Shown here: positions 17,480 to 24,643 of the stretch, one piece after another
Layout of the letters: each line of letters begins with the position of its first letter
Position numbering within the stretch: the stretch's first letter is position 1
Assembly (NCBI GenBank): GCA_035539855.1
Contig: DATLHO010000154.1
Location: 1-64,000 of the forward strand
DNA length: 64,000 bases
Direction of reading: 5' to 3'
Source of the DNA: DATLHO01 sp035539855
GTDB lineage: Bacteria > Bacteroidota > Ignavibacteria > OLB7
The notes under the pieces: model-generated
Told to the model about the DNA's origin: nothing
Database searches by the model: none
The model's input: only the letters and a program-made list of their open reading frames with translations
Program-made: the position numbers and the translations under genes

Positions 17480-19029
17480 CACCGCGCCTCGACCACCCCC
17501 GACGCTCCGGAGTAATCGATGATATACACCGCCCGGTCTCCAGTCTTCCCCACCGCCACTATCGTCGACGGCGCAATCCATCGTATCGAGCTCGAGAAGA
17601 TCCCGCGGTACTCGTTGAGCGCGAGGATGGGAATCCCTGCCGGCGGAGTGAGCGGGCGACCGTCGGTCAGGTGATGGCGTCGAACCACCATGGTTTCATC
17701 TTCGCGGAGCACGAGCTCGAGAGTGTCGCCGTTCACGTGCGCCGCCGCGGAGTTGAATTGCCAGAGCGTTTCAAACTCGACGCCCGACGATCTCACAATT
17801 CCCCTTTGCCACGTCGGGCGGCCGGCTTCGTCGAAGGCGAGAAGAATGACGTCTTCGGTGATCGCCTGCGCCGGGGGCCTCGCTGAGCCGTAGGCCATTA
17901 CGCGTCTGAACTTGCGCTCTTCGGCGATCACGACATGTCGTGCAGCGCCGGTCGTCGATCCAACGACCTGGGCGATCGTTCCCCAGTCGACCCCGTCGTC
18001 GTCGATCAGGGATTGGGTGAGGCGACTGCCGAGCTCCAGGACCGGACGCGCGTCGATGTCGCGACCGGGCGCGAGGCGGACGAGCTGCACGGCGGTGAGG
18101 TATCGTCCATCGCGCCCCTCGACGACAAGGACGAGCGCGCCGTCGCCCTCGGTCCATCCATGGAATCCGGTGATGTCGACTGTCCCGGGATCGCTCGGAG
18201 TATCGAAGGCGAACCTCGTCGTGCTCGCGTCGCCCGCCCGCCCGCTTCGATGGATGACGACGGTGCGCGGAGGCTCGATCCCGACGAGATAGGCTGCGCC
18301 GTCGGAGCCCAGATAGACGTGGGGTTTCCCGAACTCTTCGCCGTCGACACTGAAGGCCGCGCGACGCTCGATGGTGCCGTCGAATCCGGCGACGATGAGC
18401 TCGTGCCGATCGAGCGATCGATCGACAGAATCGAACATGACGTGCGAAATGACAAACGACGAGCTGTCGGGAGCGATCGCGGACGACATCCATGCCCCCT
18501 GGGGGGCGTCGCCGGAGGCGCTGTACACGAGTCGCGACGCGATGGGCTCGCCACTGGATGCGTCGAACTGTCGTGCGATGACGTAGCCGGTATCGTGGAC
18601 GCGCGTTCCGTCATTGACTCGACTGCTCACCAGAGAGATGCGGCCTCCGCGCTCGAACAGGTGCAGAAGTACCTCCTGCCCCTCGGAGGCGTCGCCGAGC
18701 ACCTCTATGGGCCATTCCGTCCACGGTACGTCCCGCACATCGGCCGGCAACGTAGGCACCGTCGACCAGCGCGTCTCTCCCGAACGCGTCACCCGCGTGA
18801 GCCGGAGTTGTCCGGGCATCGAGCTGTCGCGATGAACGTAGACGAGATCAGTCCCGATCGGGACGATTGCCGAGGCGCCGTCGGCGCCTGACGGGATTAC
18901 AGCATGAGGTATGGTGGCAATCGTGACTCCGTTCGTGGGCGAGATCGTTCCGACGTACGGGTAGGCGCACGACGAGAGCACCAGTGCCACGAATGCGAAC
19001 GGTGCTGTCGTGAAGAGAAGTCGATTCAT
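17479..19029 (-). CDS. Putative surface/periplasmic lipoprotein, beta-rich, unknown function
   Basis: 516 residues with a lipobox at Cys21 (ALVLSSC). The rest is a run of strands with repeated loop patterns (GDASEGQEVLLHLFERGGR, DGTIERRAAFSVDGEE, EAGRPTWQRGI) as in beta-propeller-like or PQQ/WD-type proteins, but no classic motif is clear enough to name a family. The stop codon touches a copy of the dispersed hairpin repeat. It lies 30 bp downstream of the outer-membrane-like protein gene and could be co-transcribed with it. Confidence 0.65.
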   Translation of the reverse strand: MNRLLFTTAPFAFVALVLSSCAYPYVGTISPTNGVTIATIPHAVIPSGADGASAIVPIGTDLVYVHRDSSMPGQLRLTRVTRSGETRWSTVPTLPADVRDVPWTEWPIEVLGDASEGQEVLLHLFERGGRISLVSSRVNDGTRVHDTGYVIARQFDASSGEPIASRLVYSASGDAPQGAWMSSAIAPDSSSFVISHVMFDSVDRSLDRHELIVAGFDGTIERRAAFSVDGEEFGKPHVYLGSDGAAYLVGIEPPRTVVIHRSGRAGDASTTRFAFDTPSDPGTVDITGFHGWTEGDGALVLVVEGRDGRYLTAVQLVRLAPGRDIDARPVLELGSRLTQSLIDDDGVDWGTIAQVVGSTTGAARHVVIAEERKFRRVMAYGSARPPAQAITEDVILLAFDEAGRPTWQRGIVRSSGVEFETLWQFNSAAAHVNGDTLELVLREDETMVVRRHHLTDGRPLTPPAGIPILALNEYRGIFSSSIRWIAPSTIVAVGKTGDRAVYIIDYSGASGVVEAR

Positions 19030-19059
19030 CCCGAGACACCTGGGTAGTTGAGGATAGGC

Positions 19060-19800
19060 TCATTCGGCCGGAGGCGGGACGACTTCGTCGGATTCCCTCA
19101 TGCGGCGGCCGAACATCCCGGTGTACAGCAGCATCGCCGAGAACGTGCCGGCATGCAGTTCCTCGCCGGTCTCGTAGTCGCTGCCGTAGACCTCGTCGCC
19201 GAGCTCGGCGATCAGCTGCAACTTGAAGACACCCGGGATGAACCGCGGCGAGACATAGCTGACCTCGCCGACGACGATCGGTGTCCAATACCCAATGTCG
19301 ATTGTGAACTCCCGCGCCGAGTATTGCTGACCGAAGCCCAAACCTACCCCGAGCTTCTGTCGCCACCCCCACGCGGCATCGGCGCCATACTTCAGCATCG
19401 CGTGAATCGGCACGCTGACGAAAAGCCCCGGACCACCGCTCGACGAGCTGTAGGAACCCGGGAGCGTCGGCTGTGGGGTACTGTACGGTCCCCTGTCGTT
19501 CGGACTCCCCGCTACCACCTTCTCGATGAAGACCCGCCCGGAGATCGACAGGCCGAGACCGAGCTGGTCAACGATCCGCACGAGCGGCCAGTTCCACCCG
19601 AAGCCAAGCGCCACGCCCTCGAACGTCCTCGTCGGCCTCGGCCCGGAATCGACGGGATACGGCGAGTCGACGTCCATGCGTCCGTAGCCCACCCCCACCT
19701 CGACACGACCGAGATAGTTTCCTATAGTCTGGGCACTCGCTGTATCGACGGTCAGGAGCAGCAGCGACAGGATCGCAAACGGTAGAATCGTCGAAGGCAT
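19060..19800 (-). CDS. Probable outer-membrane beta-barrel protein
   Basis: 246 residues with signal peptide (TVDTASAQ, about residue 23). The mature part alternates short amphipathic strands rich in Gly, Tyr and Phe (VEVGVGYGRMDV, ALGFGWNWPL, KLGVGLGFGQQYS, IDIGYWTPIVVGEVSYVS), as in porin-like barrels. The C-terminus is charged and ends without the usual terminal Phe. No family recognised. The upstream region contains dispersed-repeat copy 2. Confidence 0.6.
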   Translation of the reverse strand: MPSTILPFAILSLLLLTVDTASAQTIGNYLGRVEVGVGYGRMDVDSPYPVDSGPRPTRTFEGVALGFGWNWPLVRIVDQLGLGLSISGRVFIEKVVAGSPNDRGPYSTPQPTLPGSYSSSSGGPGLFVSVPIHAMLKYGADAAWGWRQKLGVGLGFGQQYSAREFTIDIGYWTPIVVGEVSYVSPRFIPGVFKLQLIAELGDEVYGSDYETGEELHAGTFSAMLLYTGMFGRRMRESDEVVPPPAE

Positions 19801-19895
19801 GGTCGGTATGTCGTTACGTGTCGGTAAACGCAGGGGATGTTTCCGAAGATAGGGCCGACAACACAATGCCCCTCCCCAAGACAACCCCATCCCCC

Positions 19896-19948
19896 AAAAA
19901 CCAAACACCCCCTCTCCGTATTCGGAGAGGGGGCAAGGGGTGAGGTTC
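19896..19948. repeat. Dispersed hairpin repeat, copy 2
   Basis: Same core hairpin as copy 1 (CCCCCTCTCCG-TATT-CGGAGAGGGGG, 19908-19933), followed by CAAGGGGTGAGGTTC. It lies 23 bp beyond the stop of the minus-strand oligopeptidase gene. The left flank (AAAACCAAACA) has diverged from the AAAGCCACCC of the other copies. Confidence 0.85.
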
Positions 19949-19971
19949 AGCCGGGTGTAAGGGCTGAGGGC

Positions 19972-21687
19972 CTAGGACGCCACCGGCGCCCCCACCGCGA
20001 GCTCGCTCGCGGCATGCTCCATCAGATCCCGCATCACCTCCGGATCGAACGGCGAGCGCAGTCCCGTTCGCGCGAAGACGCTCTGCAGGCTCGCGGTGCC
20101 GCCGATGCGGCAGAGCTCCAGGTACTTCGCCAGCCCGGTCGCGTGGTCGTGCGCGTCGATGAGCGCGAGCTGCATCGCGCCGGTCTCGGCGAGCGCGTAG
20201 TCGATGTAGTAGAACGGCATCCCGAAGATGTGCGACTGCGCGTACCAGCGCGCGGCCTTGTACTGCTCGATGCCGGTGAAGTCGGAGACCGGTTCGTAGA
20301 TGTCCCACAGACGGTTCCATTCGGCGTCGCGCTCGTCGGGGGTCACGTTCGGGTTCGCGTACACCCAGTGCTGGAACTCGTCGACGACGCAGACATACGC
20401 GAGCAGCGTGATCGCCTTCTTCCAACGCCCGCGGCGGAACTTCGTGAGGTCTTCGCCCGAGAAGAACTCGTTCATGTGCCGCATGCTCAGGTACTCCATG
20501 CCCATCGAATGGACTTCGGCGAGATCGGCCGTCGGGCGCTGCAGCCCGATGTCCTCGATCGGCTGGCTCTCCCACTTCTGGAAGGCATGCCCCATCTCGT
20601 GCATCAGCGTGCGGACGTCGTCCTGGTCGCCGGTCGAGTTGCAGAGGATCGCGACGAGACCCTCGTCGGCGAACGTCGTGCAGTACGCGCCGGAGCGCTT
20701 GCCCTTGCGGTTCTCGAGGTCGATCAGGTCCTCGTCGCGCATGCGCAGGAAGTGCCGGCCGAGCTGCGGCTCGAGCGCGTCGAAGACGAGCTGCGCCTTC
20801 TCGAGCTGCGACTCGATCGGGACGATGCCGAGCGGCAGCGTGAGGTCCGGATCGTACGCTCCGTCCCACGGACGCAGCGTCTCGACGCCGAGCGCGTCGG
20901 CCTGCTTCTCACGCAGGCGTCGCAGCAGCGGCACGACGTACGTGCGCACGTTCTCGCGGAAGCGCGCGACTTCTGCCGGACCGTAGTCGGTGCGGCCCAT
21001 GCCGAGGTAGCCGAGGCGGATGAAGTTCTCGTGGCCGAGGTTGCGCGCCATCTCGTGACGCACCTTCACGAGCTCGTCGTAGATGCCGGCGAGGGCCTCG
21101 CGATGGTCGAGCATCCACTGCCGGGCGGCGACGAACGCCTCGCGTCGCGTCTCGCGGTCGGGCGAGCTGGCGAGACTTCCGGCCATCGCGAGCGTCATGC
21201 GCTCGCCCTTGATCTCGACCTCACCACCGGCCACGATCTTCATGTACTCGGTGAACAGGTTCCCCGCGGTCACGCGCAGCTCGGCATTGACCGGCGCGAG
21301 CGGCTCGACGGCAGCCTCGAGCAGGCGCACGAGGTGCTCGCCGTGACGCTCGGCGAGCGCCGCGCGATGCGGCGACGCGATCAGCGCGTTGACGAACGTC
21401 GACTCGCCGCGCTGCGCGACCGGCATCACCTCCTGTCGCCAGTAGCGATCGGCCTCCTCGCGCTCGGCATCGCCCATGCCGCGCGCGAACGCGTGGCTGC
21501 GGCGAGCTCCCTCCCCGCTGACGAGCGCGCGCAGCGAGTTCCACTCCGAATACAGCGCGACCCACAGCTCCGGAGACGGGCTTGCGTCGGCCTCGGCAAT
21601 GCGCGCGCTCAGACGCTCGTACTCGTCGCGGACGAACTCTGCGGTGAGCGACTCGGGGCGCTCGGGATAATGCTTGTAGGCGGCCAT
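19972..21687 (-). CDS. M3 family oligoendopeptidase (copy A)
   Basis: About 571 residues. The zinc site is HEMGH (His363, Glu364, His367), with the third ligand in the EVHSMGMEYLSM helix about 25 residues further on; both are standard for M3 (PepF/thimet-type) peptidases that cut short peptides in the cytosol. No signal peptide. The start at 21687 begins MAAYKHYPERPE, matching the paralogue's MTYKHYAVRPE; an ATG six codons upstream, near an AAGGAG, is also possible. It follows its paralogue on the same strand with a 97-bp gap holding a hairpin. Confidence 0.92.
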   Translation of the reverse strand: MAAYKHYPERPESLTAEFVRDEYERLSARIAEADASPSPELWVALYSEWNSLRALVSGEGARRSHAFARGMGDAEREEADRYWRQEVMPVAQRGESTFVNALIASPHRAALAERHGEHLVRLLEAAVEPLAPVNAELRVTAGNLFTEYMKIVAGGEVEIKGERMTLAMAGSLASSPDRETRREAFVAARQWMLDHREALAGIYDELVKVRHEMARNLGHENFIRLGYLGMGRTDYGPAEVARFRENVRTYVVPLLRRLREKQADALGVETLRPWDGAYDPDLTLPLGIVPIESQLEKAQLVFDALEPQLGRHFLRMRDEDLIDLENRKGKRSGAYCTTFADEGLVAILCNSTGDQDDVRTLMHEMGHAFQKWESQPIEDIGLQRPTADLAEVHSMGMEYLSMRHMNEFFSGEDLTKFRRGRWKKAITLLAYVCVVDEFQHWVYANPNVTPDERDAEWNRLWDIYEPVSDFTGIEQYKAARWYAQSHIFGMPFYYIDYALAETGAMQLALIDAHDHATGLAKYLELCRIGGTASLQSVFARTGLRSPFDPEVMRDLMEHAASELAVGAPVAS

Positions 21688-21721
21688 CGGGCGTGCTTCC
21701 TCCATACTCCTTGAAACGGCA

Positions 21722-21753
21722 TGCGTCATCCCGGAGCGAACCGGGATGACGCA
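21722..21753. repeat. Perfect palindrome between the two M3 peptidase genes
   Basis: 13-bp arms TGCGTCATCCCGG / CCGGGATGACGCA with an AGCGAA loop. It could terminate or attenuate transcription between the paralogues. Its GTCATCC core links it to the larger palindromes at 4749 and 45992. Confidence 0.75.
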
Positions 21754-21784
21754 GCGTGAAACGTGATTCGCGGTCGGCGGTCGG

Positions 21785-23494
21785 CTACGCGCCCTGCGGC
21801 TCGAGCCCGACCTGGGTCGCGGCGTGCTCCATCAGATCGCGCATCAGATCGCCGTCGAACGGCGAGCGCATGCCGACCTTCGAAAAGATCTCGAGGACAC
21901 TCATCGTGCCACCGATGCGGCAGAGCTCGATGTACTTCTCGAGCGCCTCCTCATGGTTCTTCGAATCGACGAGCGCGAGCTGCATCGCGCCGGTCTCGGC
22001 CAGTGCGTAATCGATGTAGTAGAACGGCACCTGGAAGAGATGACCCTGCGCGTACCAGCGGGCCGAGCGATACGACTCGACGCCGGTGAAATCGATCCCG
22101 GTGATGTACGTGCCCCAGATCCGATCCCACTCGCGGTCGCGATCGTCGGGCGTCGCGGTCGGATTCTCGTAGACCCAGTGCTGGAACTCGTCGACGACGC
22201 AGACATAGCACAGCAGGTCGATTGCGCGTTTCCAGCGCTGGCGCCGGAACTTCGCAGCCTGTTCCTCGGTGAAGAACTCCGTGATGTGCCGCATGCTCAG
22301 ATACTCCATTCCCATCGAATGGACCTCGCAGGCGTCGGAGGTCGGCCACTGCAGGTCGACCGCCTCGATCGGCTGGCTCTCCCATCCCTGGAAGGCGTGC
22401 CCCATCTCGTGCATCAGCGTGCGGACGTCCTCCTCCTCGCCGGTCGAGTTGCAGAGGATCGCGACGCGTCCCTCATCGGGGAACGACGTGCAGTAGGCGC
22501 CGGCGCGCTTGCCCTTGCGATTCTCGAGATCGATGAGGTTCTCGTCGCGCATGCGGACGAAGTGCCGCGCAAGCTCGGGCGAAAGGCTCTCGAAGACGCG
22601 CTGCGCCTTGTCGAGCTGCGTCTCGACCGGGGCGACGTCGCTCGGCAGCGAGAGCTCCGGATCGTACGACGAATCCCACGGCATCAGCGTCGGCGTGCCG
22701 TGCGCGGCGGCCAGGCGCTCCTGGATGCGGGCCAGCAGCGGCACCGCGTATCGACGGACGCTCTGGCGGAACGTCGCGACCTCGGCCGGCGTGTAGTCGG
22801 TGCGTCCCATCGACGCGTAGCCGAGACGCAGGAAGTTCTCGTGGCCGAGGTTCGTCGCCATGCGGTGACGCAGCGCGACGAGCTCGTCGTAGATCGGCGC
22901 GAGCTCGTCGCGATGATCGACGAACCACTGCCGGTAGGCGACGAACGCCTCGCGGCGCGTCACCGGATTGTCCGAGCTCTGCAGGCCACGCGCCTGCGAC
23001 AGCGTCATCGTCGTTCCCTCGACCGTGACCTCGCCGGCGGCGACCGCCTTGTCGTAGCGGTTGACGAGCGTGCTCGCGGCAACGCGCAGCTCGTTGTTGA
23101 TCGGCGCAAGCGGCTCGACCGCCGTCTCGAGCGCGCGCAGAAGGTAGTCGCCGTAGCGCGCGGCGATCGCGTCGCGATGACGGCTCGCCAGCAGCGCGTT
23201 GACGAGTCGCGAGTTGCCATTGTCGGCCACCGGCGCCACCTCCTCGCGGAAGTAGCGATCGGCCTCCTCCACGTCCTCGTCGGTCATGTCCTTCGACTGC
23301 GCGTGGCTCCGACGGCTGCCCTCGCTGCTGACGTATGCCTTCAACGCGTTCCAGTCCTCGAACAGCCGCAGCCACAGCTCCGGCGACTCCGACGACTCGG
23401 CCTCGTCGATCCGGGCGGTGAGACGCTCGAACTCTTCGGCGACGAACTCATTGGTGAAGCGCTCGGGCCGCACCGCGTAATGCTTGTAGGTCAT
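21785..23494 (-). CDS. M3 family oligoendopeptidase (copy B)
   Basis: 569 residues, co-linear with copy A over its whole length and clearly a tandem duplicate. Zinc motif HEMGH (His362, Glu363, His366) and the EVHSMGMEYLSM helix are intact, so both copies should be active. The surrounding stretch (LMHEMGHAF, then WESQPIE) is nearly identical between copies, while the N-terminal third differs more, which may separate their peptide preferences. No signal peptide. Confidence 0.92.
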   Translation of the reverse strand: MTYKHYAVRPERFTNEFVAEEFERLTARIDEAESSESPELWLRLFEDWNALKAYVSSEGSRRSHAQSKDMTDEDVEEADRYFREEVAPVADNGNSRLVNALLASRHRDAIAARYGDYLLRALETAVEPLAPINNELRVAASTLVNRYDKAVAAGEVTVEGTTMTLSQARGLQSSDNPVTRREAFVAYRQWFVDHRDELAPIYDELVALRHRMATNLGHENFLRLGYASMGRTDYTPAEVATFRQSVRRYAVPLLARIQERLAAAHGTPTLMPWDSSYDPELSLPSDVAPVETQLDKAQRVFESLSPELARHFVRMRDENLIDLENRKGKRAGAYCTSFPDEGRVAILCNSTGEEEDVRTLMHEMGHAFQGWESQPIEAVDLQWPTSDACEVHSMGMEYLSMRHITEFFTEEQAAKFRRQRWKRAIDLLCYVCVVDEFQHWVYENPTATPDDRDREWDRIWGTYITGIDFTGVESYRSARWYAQGHLFQVPFYYIDYALAETGAMQLALVDSKNHEEALEKYIELCRIGGTMSVLEIFSKVGMRSPFDGDLMRDLMEHAATQVGLEPQGA

Positions 23495-23624
23495 CGGACT
23501 GTGAAGCGTTGTGTTACGATTTCTTTCGGCATCCCGCTAAGATACGCCGGGAGTCGAACGGTGGCTGTTGCAGGGTGCAAGCACCCGCGGACCTCGGTAT
23601 GGCGAACGCCGGGCTCGTCACGGC

Positions 23625-23653
23625 GATGCCGGACGCGCGGGCCGTCCGGCATC
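23625..23653 (-). terminator. Terminator-like hairpin after the Rieske gene
   Basis: Perfect 10-bp arms GATGCCGGAC / GTCCGGCATC with a 9-nt loop lie 23 bp beyond the stop of the Rieske protein gene. There is no U-tract. The rest of the 181-bp gap holds a short GGGTGC-AA-GCACCC palindrome and nothing else recognised. Confidence 0.6.
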
Positions 23654-23675
23654 ACAAAGATAGACGCGTCCGGAT

Positions 23676-24455
23676 CTACCGCGACACGACAAACGGGCGC
23701 GAGATTACGCTCCTGCCGCCAATTTCGACCCTCAGAAGGTACGCGCCGGAGGCGAGCGCCGAGATCGACCCACGGAGCTCGTGGCGCCCGGCGGCGAGGC
23801 GTCCGTCGAGGACGTCGGCGACGAGCGCGCCGCTGGTCGCGTAGATTCCCGCGCGCACGTCGGCGCCGGCCTCGAGCGCGAGGTCGAGAATCACCCGGTC
23901 CGCGGCAGCGTCGACGAAAGGCGTGCCGACGAACGCGCCGAGGGCGATCTCCTCGCTCGTCGAGGCAATCCCCTCGATCTCGATCTCGAGCGTCGTGCCG
24001 CCGTCGAAGAACGTCGCGTACGCCTTGAGCGCCCGCGGCGCCGGACCGCGGCGCACGATGCCCGTCGGCGTGTAGCGCGAGCCGTGACACGGACAGACCA
24101 GCTCGCCGTCGGAATCCGGTGTGACCTGGCTTACCGTACATCCCTCATGCGTGCACGTGGCGTTGACGGCCGCGAACGTCGCCTGCTCGATCCGCGTGAC
24201 GATGACGCTGAAGGTGGCCCCGGCGATGCTGTCGAGCCGGATCGAGCCGCCGACCGTCGTGAGCTCTGAGTACTCCGGCTTCGTCAGGTCGATCCGGTAT
24301 CGTCCGGCGAGCGCGCCCTTCGAGGCGCGAAGCTCCGGGACGATGCGCCCGAGCACGACGCTTGGCGCCGCGACGGCGACGACGGTCGCCGCGAAGATCT
24401 TCTCGAGAAAGCTCCGGCGAGAGGTCGTCCGTGAGGGAGTCTGCTGATCCTGCAT
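23676..24455 (-). CDS. Rieske 2Fe-2S protein with Tat signal and T9SS sorting domain
   Basis: 259 residues in three parts. (1) A twin-arginine leader, SRRSFLEKIF (Arg13-Arg14) then a hydrophobic core to about residue 36, suggesting export in folded form. (2) A Rieske domain with both cluster motifs, CTHEGC (Cys101, His103, Cys106) and CPCHG (Cys121, Cys123, His124): two Cys and two His ligands plus the disulfide pair. (3) The last ~80 residues are a T9SS type A sorting domain, with the GIYATSGALVADVL and GRHELRG...SGAYLLRVEIGG strands and final FVVSR. It should carry an electron-transfer centre to the cell surface. No quinol-oxidase partner genes are adjacent; the divergent neighbour is a P-type ATPase. 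Confidence 0.88.
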   Translation of the reverse strand: MQDQQTPSRTTSRRSFLEKIFAATVVAVAAPSVVLGRIVPELRASKGALAGRYRIDLTKPEYSELTTVGGSIRLDSIAGATFSVIVTRIEQATFAAVNATCTHEGCTVSQVTPDSDGELVCPCHGSRYTPTGIVRRGPAPRALKAYATFFDGGTTLEIEIEGIASTSEEIALGAFVGTPFVDAAADRVILDLALEAGADVRAGIYATSGALVADVLDGRLAAGRHELRGSISALASGAYLLRVEIGGRSVISRPFVVSR

Positions 24456-24643
24456 GGCGCTATCGTAGTTGTGACGGAAGTTGGTGCGACGGGAAGTTAC
24501 TACGGAACCCGGCGCGTTTCGGAAGGTTACCGCGGCTTGCACGCGACGCCCGGCATGGCGAGCTTCCGCAGCGGCGGTCGCTCGGCCGTCGTCCCCCGTC
24601 GTGCGCACGACTGTGGTACAGAAGAGTCAGAAACGGAGGCGTA

